From: Pseudomonas faucium
Lineage (GTDB): Bacteria; Pseudomonadota; Gammaproteobacteria; Pseudomonadales; Pseudomonadaceae
Assembly (NCBI RefSeq): GCF_021602585.1
Contig: NZ_BQIP01000002.1
Span: 372,001-436,000 of the forward strand
Direction: 5' to 3'
Length of the DNA stretch: 64,000 bases
Both the position numbers and the translations under genes were made by a program. The first letter of the stretch is position 1. The number at the start of each line of letters is the position of its first letter. The notes below the pieces were generated by a model. That model did not search any database and was not told where the DNA came from. It saw only the letters and a program-made list of their open reading frames with translations. Shown here one piece after another: positions 34,420-43,996 of this stretch.

Positions 34420-34901
34420 GCCGCGCTCCGGCAGTTGCCGCACAGGCCGACGATTTCCACCGTCTGCGTCTCGACCGTGAAGCCCACGCCCTTGGCGCTG
34501 GTGACGATGGCATCGCTGATGCTGTCCTGCTCCAGCTCGATGGCCACGTGGCACACGCGGCAGATCAGGAACTGGCCATGGTGGGCGTGCTCCGGGTGGC
34601 TGCAGCCGATGAAGGCGTTGAGCGAGGCGATGCGGTGCACCAGGCCGTTTTCCAGAAGGAAGTCGAGGGCGCGGTACACCGTGGGCGGCGCGGCGCGGCG
34701 GCCATCCTGCTCGCTGAGCACGGCGAGGATGTCGTAGGCGCCCAGCGGCTTGTGGCTCTGCCACACCAGTTCCAGCACGCGGCGGCGCAGCGCGGTCAGG
34801 CGCAGGCCCTGGCGGGCGCACAAGGCGTCGGCTTCGGCCAGGGCGCTGTGCACGCAATGGGAGTGATCGTGGGGACGGTGAGCCAGCGGCGTGATGGACA
34901 T
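34416..34901 (-). CDS. zur: Zinc uptake regulator Zur (Fur family)
   Basis: A 161-residue Fur-family repressor. A winged helix (about 30-85; [31 protein letters not shown]) precedes the dimerisation domain with the structural Cys4 zinc site (CRVCHVAIE and CGNCRSAA) and the sensory [13 protein letters not shown] region. The N-terminal [12 protein letters not shown] is unusually His-rich. Divergent from znuA; the gap holds a Zur-like box, implying autoregulation. Confidence 0.94.
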   Translation of the reverse strand: MSITPLAHRPHDHSHCVHSALAEADALCARQGLRLTALRRRVLELVWQSHKPLGAYDILAVLSEQDGRRAAPPTVYRALDFLLENGLVHRIASLNAFIGCSHPEHAHHGQFLICRVCHVAIELEQDSISDAIVTSAKGVGFTVETQTVEIVGLCGNCRSAA

Positions 34902-34927
34902 GGGCAGCGACGGTTCTGGATGGAGAC

Positions 34928-34940
34928 GTTATTATGTTAC
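34928..34940. promoter_or_regulatory. Putative Zur box between zur and znuA
   Basis: GTTATTATGTTAC matches the core Zur motif GTTATANTATAAC at ten of the twelve specified positions. It is the only AT-rich dyad in the 66-bp zur-znuA gap, 27 bp before zur and 27 bp before the znuA start, well placed to repress both transcripts when zinc is plentiful. Confidence 0.65.
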
Positions 34941-34967
34941 CTGTTTCTGACGAGTCGAGTATTCATC

Positions 34968-35876
34968 GTGTCCCGATTCCTTGTGCTTTTTGTCGCATTC
35001 ATCGCCTGCTCGGCGCAGGCCGACGTGCGCGTGCTGACCAGTATCAAGCCGTTGCAGCAGATCGCCGCCGCGGTGCAGGACGGTGTCGGCAGCCCTGACG
35101 TGCTGCTACCGCCGGGCGCCTCGCCGCACCACTATGCGCTGCGCCCCTCCGATGTGCGCAAGGTGGGCGAGGCCGACCTGCTGTACTGGATCGGCCCCGA
35201 CATGGAGAACTTCCTGCCGCGGGTGCTGGGCAGCCGCAGCAAGCCAACGGTCGCCGTGCAGGCGTTGCCTGGCCTGCATCTGCGCCATTTCGGCGAGGAC
35301 AGCCATTCCCACGAGGCGGACGACGCAGACGAGCATGACCACGACCACCGCCCGGGCAGCCTGGATGCGCACCTGTGGCTGTCGTCGCTCAACGCGCGGG
35401 TGATCGCGGCGAAGATGGCGGCGGACCTGGCGGCGGCCGACCCGGCCAACGCGGCGCGTTACCAGAGCAACCTGAAGGCCTTCACCGAGCGCCTCGATGG
35501 CCTGGATGCGCGCATCAAAGCGCGAGTGGCCGGCATCGCCGACAAGCCTTATTTCGTGTTCCACGAAGCGTTCGACTACTTCGAGTCTGCCTATGGCCTG
35601 AAGCACACCGGCGTGTTCAGCGTGGCGGCGGAAGTGCAGCCTGGCGCGCAGCATGTGGCGGCCATGCGCAAGCGCCTGCAGGAAGTGGGCAAGACCTGTG
35701 TGTTCAGTGAGCCGCCGCTGCGTCCGCGCTTGGCCGAGACGCTGACGGCCGGGTTGCCGGTGCGCTTGGCGGAGCTGGATGCCCTGGGCGGTACCGACCC
35801 GGTGGATGCCAAGGGCTATGAGCGCTTGCTGGAAAAACTGGGCAGCGATTTGGCGGGGTGCCTGGAGCAGTTGTGA
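34968..35876 (+). CDS. znuA: Zinc-binding periplasmic protein ZnuA
   Basis: A 302-residue cluster A-I binding protein. Signal RFLVLFVAFIACSAQA; zinc histidines lie in PPGASPHHYALRP, HLWLSS and FHEAFDYFE. The flexible His-rich acidic loop typical of ZnuA is HSHEADDADEHDHDHRPG. A cysteine pair (KTCVF and AGCLEQL) probably forms the known disulfide. The GTG at 34968 is chosen because it gives a normal signal peptide; an ATG at 34923 would overlap the Zur box. Confidence 0.94.
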   Translation: MSRFLVLFVAFIACSAQADVRVLTSIKPLQQIAAAVQDGVGSPDVLLPPGASPHHYALRPSDVRKVGEADLLYWIGPDMENFLPRVLGSRSKPTVAVQALPGLHLRHFGEDSHSHEADDADEHDHDHRPGSLDAHLWLSSLNARVIAAKMAADLAAADPANAARYQSNLKAFTERLDGLDARIKARVAGIADKPYFVFHEAFDYFESAYGLKHTGVFSVAAEVQPGAQHVAAMRKRLQEVGKTCVFSEPPLRPRLAETLTAGLPVRLAELDALGGTDPVDAKGYERLLEKLGSDLAGCLEQL

Positions 35877-35892
35877 TGGCTGGGCTGGCCCT

Positions 35893-35974
35893 ATCGCCGG
35901 CAAACCGGCTCCCACAGGTACTGCACCGTCATTGCGGGCGGTGATCAACCTGTGGGAGCCGGCTTGCCGGCGAT
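35893..35974. repeat. REP palindrome pair (family 1)
   Basis: Inverted units at 35893-35915 (with one internal change, CAAACC for CAAGCC) and 35952-35974. It separates convergent znuA and thrB. Confidence 0.95.
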
Positions 35975-35987
35975 AGGGCCGCTACGC

Positions 35988-36938
35988 TCAGAGCGCGATC
36001 GGCAGCTTCAAGGCCACCTGCTGACGCTGCGCCAGGCGCACCTCGAACTCGCTCGGGTCATGGATCATCACATCCATCCCGGCAAACGATTCCGCGGCAA
36101 TCAGGCGCGACAGCCAGAAGCGCACACAGCCTACCCGCAACATTTCCGGCCACAGCTCGGCCTCGGCTGCCGTGAACGGCCGCAGCGCCGCGTAGGCCGC
36201 CAGCAGCGCCTGGGCGCGTGGCAGGTCGATCGCGCCCTGCTCATCCAGGCACCAGTCGTTCACGGTGATGGCGATGTCATACAGCATCGGGCCCGAGCAG
36301 GCGTTGTAGAAGTCGATCACACCGGTCAGGTGGGTGCCCTCGAACATCACGTTGTCGCGGAACAGGTCGGCATGCAGGTTGGCCCGTGGCAGGGCCAGGA
36401 TCTGCGCCTTGTGCGCGGTGATTTCAGCCAGTGCCGGCTGCAGCAGCGCCACCTGTTCGGCGCTCAGGCGCGGCATCAGCTCGGCGCCGGATGCCAGCAT
36501 CCAGTCCAGGCCACGGTCGGTCTTGCGTTCGATGACGTGGTCGCGGGTGGCCAGGTGGATGTGCGCCAGCAGCTCGCCAACCTGGGCGCAGTGCTGGTTG
36601 TTCGGCGCCTTGATGTGCTTGCCCGACAGCCGCGGCTGCAGCAGCGCCGGCTTGCCGCACAGCTCGCGCAGGCCGTTGCCGTCGCGGTCGCGGATGGCAT
36701 AGGGCACCGGCATGTCGGCGCCGTGCAGGGTGTCGAGCAGCTCGATGAAGAACGGCATGTCCTCGCTGGGGCCGCGTTCGATCAGCGTCAGGACGAACTC
36801 CCCCTGTTCGAGGCTGACGAAGAAGTTGCTGTTTTCGGTGCCGGCGGCAATGCCCTGGAAGTCGAGCAGACGGCCCAGCTCGTAAGGCGCCAGAAAGGTT
36901 TCCAGCTCAGGCCGGGTCACGGGGGTGAAGACTGACAT
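35988..36938 (-). CDS. thrB: Homoserine kinase ThrB (APH-fold type)
   Basis: A 316-residue kinase phosphorylating homoserine in threonine synthesis. Unlike GHMP-type ThrB of enterics, it has the aminoglycoside phosphotransferase fold: catalytic loop LHADLFRDNVMF (H-D-N) and metal loop GVIDFYNACSG. The N-terminus SVFTPVTRPELETFLAPYELG is characteristic of the Pseudomonas ThrB group. The start has no strong ribosome site but no better alternative exists. Confidence 0.93.
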   Translation of the reverse strand: MSVFTPVTRPELETFLAPYELGRLLDFQGIAAGTENSNFFVSLEQGEFVLTLIERGPSEDMPFFIELLDTLHGADMPVPYAIRDRDGNGLRELCGKPALLQPRLSGKHIKAPNNQHCAQVGELLAHIHLATRDHVIERKTDRGLDWMLASGAELMPRLSAEQVALLQPALAEITAHKAQILALPRANLHADLFRDNVMFEGTHLTGVIDFYNACSGPMLYDIAITVNDWCLDEQGAIDLPRAQALLAAYAALRPFTAAEAELWPEMLRVGCVRFWLSRLIAAESFAGMDVMIHDPSEFEVRLAQRQQVALKLPIAL

Positions 36939-37007
36939 GATGAAAAAATGCCCATACGGGCACTTCCGCCGGGAAGTGCCGGGTTGATGTGAACGATACG
37001 CGTCAGA

Positions 37008-37295
37008 TTACCACTCGAAGATCTTCCAGGACGGGATCAGCATGTCCGGCTGGTCGGAACGAATGAAATTGCCATCAGAGCCATCGGCGCGTACCAGAAA
37101 ATAAGGCTTGCCGTTTTTCGGCGTGATCTTGATCGCATACAGGAAGCCGTTCTGCCGGTATTCCTGGATGGTTTTGTCGCCTTCCGTGCGAATGGTCACC
37201 TCGGGATCTGCCGAGGGGGCGTCGTCCGCCGCCAGGGTGACGACTGGCATGGTTGCCAACAGGCCGAGCAGTAACAGGCGATTGAGTGTACGCAT
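37008..37295 (-). CDS. DUF2782 small secreted protein
   Basis: A 95-residue protein with a signal peptide (LNRLLLLGLLATMPVVTLAA) and the DUF2782 pattern DPEVTIRTEGDKTIQEYRQN, YAIKITPKNGKPYFL and DQPDMLIPSWKIFEW. Function unknown. It lies 69 bp upstream of thrB on the same strand, divergent from polA, as in other pseudomonads. AAGG lies 7 bp before the ATG. Confidence 0.88.
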   Translation of the reverse strand: MRTLNRLLLLGLLATMPVVTLAADDAPSADPEVTIRTEGDKTIQEYRQNGFLYAIKITPKNGKPYFLVRADGSDGNFIRSDQPDMLIPSWKIFEW

Positions 37296-37369
37296 GATAA
37301 CCTTGTCCCTTTGTCGTCATTGATCCGGCTATTCTAGCTCCGGACCCGCCGAAAAGGTTGATTCTGCTC

Positions 37370-40117
37370 ATGAGCCAAGCGCCCCTCGTCCTGGTGGACG
37401 GTTCCTCCTACCTTTATCGCGCCTTCCACGCGCTGCCGCCGCTGACCACCTCCAAGGGCATGCCCACCGGCGCGGTCAAGGGTGTGCTGAACATGCTCAA
37501 GAGCTTGCGCAAACAGTACCCCGACAGCCTGTTCGCCGTGGTGTTCGACGCCAAGGGCGGCACCTTCCGCGACGCCATGTTCGCCGAATACAAGGCCAAC
37601 CGCCCGAGCATGCCCGACGACTTGCGGGTCCAGGTCGAGCCTTTGCACGCCAGCGTCAAGGCGCTGGGCTACCCGCTGCTGTGCGTCGAGGGCGTGGAGG
37701 CGGACGACGTGATCGGCACCCTGGCGCGCAGCAGCGCAGCCATGGGCCGGCCGGTGATCATCTCGACCGGCGACAAGGACATGGCGCAGCTGGTGGACGG
37801 CCACGTGACCCTGGTCAACACCATGACCGGCAGCGTGCTGGACGTTGCCGGCGTGCACGAAAAATTCGGCGTGGGCCCGGAGCACATCATCGATTTCCTC
37901 GCCCTGATGGGCGACAAGGTCGACAACATCCCTGGCGTGCCTGGCGTGGGCGAGAAGACCGCGGTCGGCCTGCTGACCGGTATCGGCGGCGGCCTCAGCG
38001 ACCTCTACGCCAACCTCGACAAGGTGCCGACGCTGGCCATCCGGGGTGCCAAGACCCTGCCCGCCAAGCTGCAGGAACACCGCGACGCGGCGTTCTTGTC
38101 CTACGAACTGGCGACCATCAAGGTCGATGTGCCGCTGGATATCGAAGTGGACGCGCTGGTGTGCGGCGAGCCGGACCGCGAGGCCCTGCTGGCGCTGTAC
38201 ACCGATATGGAGTTCAAGAGCTGGATCGCCGACGTGCAGCGCGACGCGGCCAGGGCCGGCGATGACATCGCCCCGGCCGAGGAGCCGGCGGCCAAGGTCG
38301 AGCCCAAGTACGAGACCATTCTCGACCAGGCCCGCTTCGACGCCTGGCTGGAGAAACTGCGCCAGGCGCCGCTGTTCGCCTTCGACACCGAAACCACCAG
38401 CCTCGATGCACAACAGGCGCAACTGGTCGGCCTGTCGTTCGCGGTCGATGCCCATGAAGCCGCCTACGTGCCGCTGGGCCACGACTACGAGGGGGCTCCC
38501 GCACAGCTGGACCGCGAGGCCGTGCTGCTGGCGTTGAAACCGCTGCTGGAAGACCCGGCCAAGGCCAAGGTCGGGCAGAACGCCAAGTACGACATCAACA
38601 TCCTGGCCAATGGCAGCCCGGCCATCGAGATGCGCGGCGTGGCCTACGACACCATGCTCGAGTCCTACGTGCTCAACTCCACCGCCACCCGCCACGACAT
38701 GGACAGCCTGGCGCAGAAGTACCTCGACCACACCACCATCGCCTTCGAGGACATCGCCGGCAAGGGCGCCAAGCAGCTGACTTTCAACCAGATCGACCTG
38801 GAAAAGGCCGGCCCCTACGCCGCCGAAGACGCCGACATCACCCTGCGCCTGCACCAGGCCCTGCAGGCGCGCCTGGCCAAGACGCCGAGCGTGCAGCCGG
38901 TGTTGATGGACATCGAGATGCCGCTGGTGCCGGTGCTGGCCAAGATCGAGCGCCAGGGGGCGCTGGTCGATGCCGCGCTGCTGCAGGTGCAAAGTGGCGA
39001 GCTTGGGGTGAAGATGGCCGAGCTGGAGCGCCGCGCCTTCGAGCTGGCCGGTGAGGAATTCAACCTGGGTTCGCCCAAGCAGCTGGGCTCGATCCTCTAC
39101 GACAAGCTGGGCATGCCGGTGCTGAGCAAGACCGCCAAGGGCCAGCCATCGACTGCCGAAGCGGTGCTCGACGAGCTGGCCGAACAAGGCTACCCGCTGC
39201 CTGAAGTGCTGATGCAGTACCGCAGCTTAAGCAAGCTCAAGAGCACCTACACCGACAAGCTGCCGGGGCAGATCAACCCGCGCACCGGGCGTATCCACAC
39301 CTCGTACCAGCAGGCCGTGGCCGCCACCGGGCGGCTGTCGTCCAGCGACCCGAACCTGCAGAACATCCCGATCCGCACCGCCGAAGGCCGGCGCATTCGC
39401 CAGGCCTTCGTCGCCAGCCCGGGCTACAAGCTGCTGGCGGCGGACTATTCGCAGATCGAGCTGCGCATCATGGCCCACCTGGCCAAGGATGAAGGCTTGC
39501 TGCACGCCTTCCGCAACGACCTGGACGTGCATCGCGCCACTGCGGCGGAAGTGTTCGGCGTCGCCCTGGAAGCGGTGACCACCGACCAGCGGCGCAGCGC
39601 CAAGGCCATCAACTTCGGCCTGATCTACGGCATGAGCGCGTTTGGCCTGGCCAAGCAGATCGGCGTCGATCGCAAGCAGTCCCAGGACTACATCGACCGC
39701 TACTTCGCCCGCTACCCGGGCGTGCTGGCCTACATGGAGCGCACCCGCGCCCAGGCCGCCGAGCAAGGTTTCGTCGAAACCCTGTTCGGCCGGCGCCTGT
39801 ACCTGCCCGATATCAATGCCAAGAACCCGGCCCTGCGCAAAGGCGCCGAGCGCACGGCGATCAACGCGCCGATGCAGGGCACGGCGGCCGACATCATCAA
39901 GCGGGCGATGGTCAACGTCGACAACTGGCTTAGCGAGAGCGGCCTGGATGCGCGCGTGATCCTGCAGGTGCACGATGAACTGGTGCTGGAGGTGCGTGAG
40001 AATTTGGTCGAGCAGGTCAAAGATGAAATTCGCGGGCACATGAGCCGTGCGGCGCAACTGGATGTTCCGCTGCTGGTCGAAGTGGGTATTGGCGCGAATT
40101 GGGACGAAGCTCACTGA
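37370..40117 (+). CDS. polA: DNA polymerase I
   Basis: A 915-residue polymerase with three intact domains: 5'-3' nuclease (1-290; [28 protein letters not shown]), 3'-5' proofreading exonuclease (about 310-510; [26 protein letters not shown], so catalytic acids are retained) and the Klenow polymerase domain (motif [18 protein letters not shown], motif [21 protein letters not shown], motif [11 protein letters not shown]). It fills gaps in repair and removes Okazaki primers. The ATG at 37370 ([11 protein letters not shown]) is used, 12 bp after AAAAGG. Confidence 0.97.
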   Translation: MSQAPLVLVDGSSYLYRAFHALPPLTTSKGMPTGAVKGVLNMLKSLRKQYPDSLFAVVFDAKGGTFRDAMFAEYKANRPSMPDDLRVQVEPLHASVKALGYPLLCVEGVEADDVIGTLARSSAAMGRPVIISTGDKDMAQLVDGHVTLVNTMTGSVLDVAGVHEKFGVGPEHIIDFLALMGDKVDNIPGVPGVGEKTAVGLLTGIGGGLSDLYANLDKVPTLAIRGAKTLPAKLQEHRDAAFLSYELATIKVDVPLDIEVDALVCGEPDREALLALYTDMEFKSWIADVQRDAARAGDDIAPAEEPAAKVEPKYETILDQARFDAWLEKLRQAPLFAFDTETTSLDAQQAQLVGLSFAVDAHEAAYVPLGHDYEGAPAQLDREAVLLALKPLLEDPAKAKVGQNAKYDINILANGSPAIEMRGVAYDTMLESYVLNSTATRHDMDSLAQKYLDHTTIAFEDIAGKGAKQLTFNQIDLEKAGPYAAEDADITLRLHQALQARLAKTPSVQPVLMDIEMPLVPVLAKIERQGALVDAALLQVQSGELGVKMAELERRAFELAGEEFNLGSPKQLGSILYDKLGMPVLSKTAKGQPSTAEAVLDELAEQGYPLPEVLMQYRSLSKLKSTYTDKLPGQINPRTGRIHTSYQQAVAATGRLSSSDPNLQNIPIRTAEGRRIRQAFVASPGYKLLAADYSQIELRIMAHLAKDEGLLHAFRNDLDVHRATAAEVFGVALEAVTTDQRRSAKAINFGLIYGMSAFGLAKQIGVDRKQSQDYIDRYFARYPGVLAYMERTRAQAAEQGFVETLFGRRLYLPDINAKNPALRKGAERTAINAPMQGTAADIIKRAMVNVDNWLSESGLDARVILQVHDELVLEVRENLVEQVKDEIRGHMSRAAQLDVPLLVEVGIGANWDEAH

Positions 40118-40232
40118 TTGAGCCGGGAAAGCTGTGTAGGATCTGCGACGTAGTGACGCGGATCCTGGCATGGCTCGATGCCATTAGTTCGGAGGTTTCA
40201 TGAAACTATCGCAAATAGTTTTGAGGGCTTCG

Positions 40233-40260
40233 GAACTAAAGTGGTGAAGCGCCACTCAGA
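40233..40260 (+). promoter_or_regulatory. AlgU-type promoter of ersA
   Basis: GAACTA at 40233-40238, 17-bp spacer, TCAGA at 40256-40260. One mismatch in each box from GAACTT and TCTGA. Its position about 7 bp before the predicted RNA start agrees with the known sigma-22 dependence of ersA in P. aeruginosa. Confidence 0.7.
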
Positions 40261-40266
40261 GTAACT

Positions 40267-40396
40267 GAACGGCTGGTGAAGCCTTTCGATGCTCCTATGT
40301 TGTGTTAAGTGTTGGCAGATACCCGGGCCCCGCCCTAGCGGTCCGGACTTGAACCCCGAACTTCCCCCTCCCCATACGAAGTCCGGGGTTTTTTTT
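40267..40396 (+). ncRNA. ersA: Small regulatory RNA ErsA
   Basis: Assigned from its place between polA and engB (where ErsA, the Spot 42 positional counterpart, lies in pseudomonads), its AlgU-type promoter, predicted length of about 130 nt and its 3' structure. The terminator stem pairs AACCCCG and CGGGGTT around a loop containing the C-rich run CCCCCTCCCC, followed by eight T. ErsA acts with Hfq on algC and oprD mRNA in P. aeruginosa. The ends are inferred from promoter and T-tract. Confidence 0.82.
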
Positions 40397-40433
40397 GCCC
40401 GGAATTTGATTAAAGGGCCCTGCGCAGTCCCTG

Positions 40434-40548
40434 GTAGGAGCGGCCTCGTGTCGCGAAAGGGCTGCAAAGCAGCCCCAGGATTTCAGCAGCGCTGCACAGG
40501 TTGCAGGGGCCGCTTCGCGCCCCTGTCGCGACACAAGGCCGCTCCTAC
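40434..40548. repeat. REP palindrome pair (family 2)
   Basis: Inverted units at 40434-40476 and 40506-40548, each beginning GTAGGAGCGGCC and containing TGTCGCGA followed by a GC hairpin. The outer arms can pair over about 25 bp. It lies just upstream of the engB stop. Confidence 0.9.
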
Positions 40549-40561
40549 AAAAAGGGCGCCT

Positions 40562-41194
40562 TCAGGCCACCGGCTTGTCTTCCAGCTCCATCCAGTCCGC
40601 CAGCACCTTGTAGGCCTCTTCCAGGCCCAGGCGCTTGGGTGCCGAGAACAGCTGGATGGTCACGCCATCGCCCCAGCCCTTGCGAATTTCCGACTGCACC
40701 TTGAGCAGGGTGTTCTTGCCGGCGCCGTGGGTCAGCTTGTCGGCCTTGGTCAGCAGGATGTGCATCGGCATGCCGCTGGCCTTGGCCCAGTCGAGCATCA
40801 TCTTGTCGAAGTCGGTCATCGGATGGCGCACGTCCATCATCAGGATCACGCCGCGCAGGCACTCGCGGCTGCCCAGGTAGGCTTCCAGGTGACGCTGCCA
40901 GTGCTGCTTGAGCGGAATCGGGACTTTTGCATATCCGTAGCCCGGCAGGTCGACCAAACGCCGTTCATCGTCCAGACTGAAGAAATTCAACAGCTGGGTG
41001 CGCCCTGGAGTTTTCGAGGTACGCGCCAGGCTGGCATGAGTCAGGGTATTGAGGGCGCTGGATTTGCCGGCGTTGGAACGGCCGGCGAAAGCCACCTCGT
41101 AACCCTGGTCGTCCGGGCATTGTTCGACCTTGGCAGCACTGAGGGCGAATTTGGCTTTCTGGCAGAGGCCGAGGATGGGGTTCTTGACTTGCAT
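40562..41194 (-). CDS. engB: Ribosome biogenesis GTPase EngB (YihA/YsxC)
   Basis: A 210-residue essential GTPase of the TrmE-Era-EngA family that assists 50S assembly. G1 is [10 protein letters not shown]2 SKTPGRTQ, G3 DLPGYG, G4 LTKADKL and G5 FSAPKRLG. The ATG at 41194 ([18 protein letters not shown]) is used; further in-frame sequence toward 41476 is antisense to the cytochrome gene. Convergent with polA-ersA. Confidence 0.96.
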   Translation of the reverse strand: MQVKNPILGLCQKAKFALSAAKVEQCPDDQGYEVAFAGRSNAGKSSALNTLTHASLARTSKTPGRTQLLNFFSLDDERRLVDLPGYGYAKVPIPLKQHWQRHLEAYLGSRECLRGVILMMDVRHPMTDFDKMMLDWAKASGMPMHILLTKADKLTHGAGKNTLLKVQSEIRKGWGDGVTIQLFSAPKRLGLEEAYKVLADWMELEDKPVA

Positions 41195-41267
41195 GGGATT
41201 TCCGATGTGGGTGTTGCCAAAGCCTAGGCCGGCAAGCGGTGTCGTTTCCGTTTGGATGGCGGAAGTA

Positions 41268-41273
41268 TATAAT
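41268..41273 (+). promoter_or_regulatory. Sigma-70 -10 box for cytochrome genes
   Basis: A perfect TATAAT, in the gap between engB and the cytochrome gene, 45 bp before the start codon. The -35 is poor (TTTCCG at 17 bp). Confidence 0.55.
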
Positions 41274-41318
41274 GCCCCAGTTTTTGTGTGCTCATTCTCC
41301 CAGCGAAGGAGAACGGGC

Positions 41319-41690
41319 ATGGGGTGTCGAACAATAGCTCGCGCATCAGAACGCAGCGCGTCCCCCAACCCTGTCAGGTCGTTTCGCATGGCGAAATGGC
41401 TGCTAGCTGTCGGTATGTTCCTGCCGTTTTTCAGCGCACAGGCTACACAGGATCCCGAGGCGTTGTACAACCGCACATGTGCGGCCTGTCACGCCGGGCA
41501 GTTGCCACAGGCACCCAAGCGGGGTGACCGGGCAGCATGGGAGCCAAGGCTGGCGAAAGGCATGGAGGTACTTCAGGCGCATGTTACACAGGGTTTCAAG
41601 GCTATGCCGCCGCGTGGATTGTGCATGGACTGCAGTGCCGAGGACTACCGTTTGGTCATCCTTTGGATGAGCGGCAGTCCCGATACATAA
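41319..41690 (+). CDS. Cytochrome c5-like monoheme protein
   Basis: A 123-residue exported c-type cytochrome. Heme motif CAACH follows [16 protein letters not shown]; the c5-family CMDCSAEDY near the C-terminus gives a second cysteine pair, and the Met ligand is probably in FKAMPPRG. Two starts are possible: ATG 41319, with a perfect AAGGAGAA, gives a long 23-residue n-region; ATG 41388 ([19 protein letters not shown]) gives a standard signal peptide but a poor ribosome site. It precedes cytochrome c4 by 31 bp; both are likely one operon. Confidence 0.88.
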   Translation: MGCRTIARASERSASPNPVRSFRMAKWLLAVGMFLPFFSAQATQDPEALYNRTCAACHAGQLPQAPKRGDRAAWEPRLAKGMEVLQAHVTQGFKAMPPRGLCMDCSAEDYRLVILWMSGSPDT

Positions 41691-41721
41691 CATTTCACCC
41701 TTAGCCGTGTTGGATTAGCTG

Positions 41722-42339
41722 ATGAACAAACTAGTCGTGAGTCTGCTGTTGACCATGGGTGTCGCCGGTGCAGCCACTGCTGCTGACCCCATCAAAGGCG
41801 ATGCCGCCGCCGGCCAGGCCAAAACGGCCGTTTGTGGGGCCTGCCACAACCCCGACGGCAACAGCCTGGCGCCGAACTTCCCGAAACTGGCCGGCCAGGG
41901 CCAGCGCTACCTGGAGAAACAGCTGCACGACATCAAGTCGGGCAAGCGCACCGTGCTGGAAATGACCGGCATGCTGGCCAATTTCAGCGATCAGGACCTG
42001 GCCGACATCGCCGCCTACTTCTCCAGCCAGAAAGGCAGCGTGGGCGCCGCCGACCCGGCACTGGTCGAGCGCGGCAAGGCCTTGTTCAACGGGGGCGACC
42101 TGGAGAAAGGCATGCCGGCCTGTATCGGTTGCCACTCGCCCAATGGCGCGGGCATCGCCCTGGCAGGCTTCCCCCACCTGGGTGGCCAGCATTCCCAGTA
42201 CGTGGCCAAGCAGCTGACCGACTTCCGCGAAGGCGAGCGCACCAACGATGGCGATGCGGCCATCATGCGCTCCATCTCCAGCAAGCTGAGCAACAAGGAC
42301 ATCCAGGCGCTGTCCAGCTACATCCAGGGCCTGCATTAA
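41722..42339 (+). CDS. Diheme cytochrome c4
   Basis: A 205-residue periplasmic cytochrome with two similar heme domains: CGACH at residues 38-42 and CIGCH at 134-138, each followed by an axial Met (MTGMLANFSD; AAIMRSISSK). Signal peptide MNKLVVSLLLTMGVAGAATAA. It carries electrons from bc1 to oxidases such as the caa3/aa3 type encoded upstream. A good terminator follows. Confidence 0.95.
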   Translation: MNKLVVSLLLTMGVAGAATAADPIKGDAAAGQAKTAVCGACHNPDGNSLAPNFPKLAGQGQRYLEKQLHDIKSGKRTVLEMTGMLANFSDQDLADIAAYFSSQKGSVGAADPALVERGKALFNGGDLEKGMPACIGCHSPNGAGIALAGFPHLGGQHSQYVAKQLTDFREGERTNDGDAAIMRSISSKLSNKDIQALSSYIQGLH

Positions 42340-42370
42340 CATTCGGTTAATGCGCCAACTGTAAAGATGA

Positions 42371-42396
42371 AAGGGCGGCGCGGGCCGCCCTTTTTT
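42371..42396 (+). terminator. Rho-independent terminator after cytochrome c4
   Basis: AAGGGCGGC-GCG-GGCCGCCCTT type hairpin directly followed by TTTTTT. Confidence 0.88.
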
Positions 42397-42493
42397 CTGT
42401 CCGCAGCCGGTACACTACAGAACTCGGGCCCTTCCCGACCTGTCTGAACCACAGGTCGCGTCGAGGCGACCAATGACTGCTCAGGAGTAAAGC

Positions 42494-43129
42494 ATGCGTA
42501 AACTGATTCTCAGCGCTGCGCTGGTCGCTGCCAGCGTATTCGGTATGGCCGCCGTACAGGCAGCAGAACCTGCCACGGCCGGCAAGGAATACATCGAGCT
42601 GAGCAACCCTGTTCCGGTATCCGTGCCCGGCAAGATCGAAGTGGTCGAGCTGTTCTGGTATGGCTGCCCCCACTGCTACCACTTCGAGCCGACCATCAAC
42701 CCATGGGCGGAAAAACTGCCCAAGGACGTCAACTTCAAGCGCGTACCAGCCATGTTCGGCGGCCCTTGGGACGCCCACGGCCAGATGTTCCTGACCCTCG
42801 AAGCCATGGGCGTCGAGCAGAAGGTTCACGCTGCCGTCTTCGACGCCATCCAGAACCAGCACAAGCGCCTGACCGACCCTAAAGACATGGCCGACTTCCT
42901 CGCCACCCAGGGTGTCGACAAGGACAAGTTCCTCGCGACCTTCAACTCCTTCGCCATCAAGGGCCAGGTCGCCCAGGCCAAGGAACTGGCGAAGAAGTAT
43001 GAAATCACCGGTGTACCGAGCATGGTGGTCAACGGCAAGTACCGCTTCGACCTGGGCACCGCCGGTGGCCCGGACGGCGTGCTGAACGTCGCCGACCAGC
43101 TGATCGCCAAGGAGCGCGCCGCTAAGTAA
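42494..43129 (+). CDS. dsbA: Thiol:disulfide interchange protein DsbA
   Basis: A 211-residue periplasmic oxidant of protein thiols. Active site CPHC at 58-61 (FWYGCPHCYHFEP), cis-proline in ITGVPSMVVNG, signal peptide RKLILSAALVAASVFGMAAV. AGGAG lies 7 bp before the ATG. The EEP gene follows 12 bp downstream. It supports folding of the nearby c-type cytochromes and other secreted cysteine proteins. Confidence 0.97.
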   Translation: MRKLILSAALVAASVFGMAAVQAAEPATAGKEYIELSNPVPVSVPGKIEVVELFWYGCPHCYHFEPTINPWAEKLPKDVNFKRVPAMFGGPWDAHGQMFLTLEAMGVEQKVHAAVFDAIQNQHKRLTDPKDMADFLATQGVDKDKFLATFNSFAIKGQVAQAKELAKKYEITGVPSMVVNGKYRFDLGTAGGPDGVLNVADQLIAKERAAK

Positions 43130-43141
43130 GCGGCGAACCCC

Positions 43142-43996
43142 ATGCGCCGTTTCCGATCCGCGCGTGGCATTGGCCTGCACCAGCCGCAGGTCAACGAGCA
43201 TCACCTGCAGGCTCCCGGCCTGCCTGAGGATGGTCGCCTGCGGCTGCTCAGCTTCAATATCCAGGTGGGCATCAGCACCGAGCGTTATCGCCATTACCTG
43301 ACCCGCAGCTGGCAGCACCTGCTGCCGCACAACGGGCGTGCCGGCAACCTGCAGAAGATTGGCGAGCTGCTTGGCGAGTTCGACCTGGTGGCCCTGCAGG
43401 AAGCCGACGGCGGCAGCCTGCGTTCAGGCTACGTCAACCAGGTCGAACATCTCGCCCACCTGGGGGCCTTCCCCTATTGGTACCAGCAGCTCAACCGCAA
43501 CCTCGGGCGCTTCGCCCAGCACAGCAACGGCGTGCTCAGCCGCCTCAAGCCACAACTGCTCGAAGACCACCCCCTGCCCGGCCCGGCCGGCCGTGGTGCG
43601 ATTCTGGTGCGCTTCGGCGAAGGTGAAGATGCGCTGATCGTGGTGATGATGCACCTGGCCCTGGGTGCCAAGACCCGCGCCCGCCAGCTGGCCTACATCC
43701 GCGAGCTGATCGGCGGCTACCGCCATCAGGTGCTGATGGGCGACATGAATACCCATGCCACCGACCTGCTCGACCATTCCCCCTTGCGCGACCTGGGCCT
43801 GATTGCCCCGCAGGTCGAAGCAACCTTCCCCAGCTGGCGCCCGCAGCGCTGCCTGGACCATATCCTGCTCAGCTCGAGCCTGACCCTGGAGCGGGTCGAG
43901 GTGCTGGCGCAGCCGATATCCGACCACCTCCCGGTCGCCGTGGAGATCCGATTGCCTGATGCACTGACTGTGGATACGCTGCCGGTCTTGCGCTAG
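43142..43996 (+). CDS. Endonuclease/exonuclease/phosphatase-family protein
   Basis: A 284-residue EEP-fold hydrolase. Metal and catalytic motifs are LLSFNIQVGIS, LVALQEADGG (Glu), MGDMNTHATDLLDH and the C-terminal QPISDHLPVAVEI (SDH). No signal peptide, so a cytoplasmic nuclease or phosphodiesterase. It corresponds to PA5488 by position after dsbA. The substrate is unknown. Confidence 0.9.
   Translation: MRRFRSARGIGLHQPQVNEHHLQAPGLPEDGRLRLLSFNIQVGISTERYRHYLTRSWQHLLPHNGRAGNLQKIGELLGEFDLVALQEADGGSLRSGYVNQVEHLAHLGAFPYWYQQLNRNLGRFAQHSNGVLSRLKPQLLEDHPLPGPAGRGAILVRFGEGEDALIVVMMHLALGAKTRARQLAYIRELIGGYRHQVLMGDMNTHATDLLDHSPLRDLGLIAPQVEATFPSWRPQRCLDHILLSSSLTLERVEVLAQPISDHLPVAVEIRLPDALTVDTLPVLR

Larger units (their letters stand above)
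40118..40561. other. polA-engB intergenic region (small RNA and REP pair)
   Basis: A 444-bp gap with no coding gene. It contains an AlgU-type promoter, the ErsA small RNA with its terminator, and an inverted pair of family-2 REP elements. Between polA and the promoter there is a perfect TTTCATGAAA palindrome at 40196-40205. Confidence 0.8.

Noticed and set aside
34920-34967. Longer ZnuA starting near 34923
   Set aside because: It would give an atypical N-terminus ahead of the signal peptide and overlap the Zur-like box; GTG 34968 gives a normal exported protein.
37334-39187. 617-codon minus-strand frame opposite polA
   Set aside because: Antisense shadow of polA with no recognisable domain or ribosome site.
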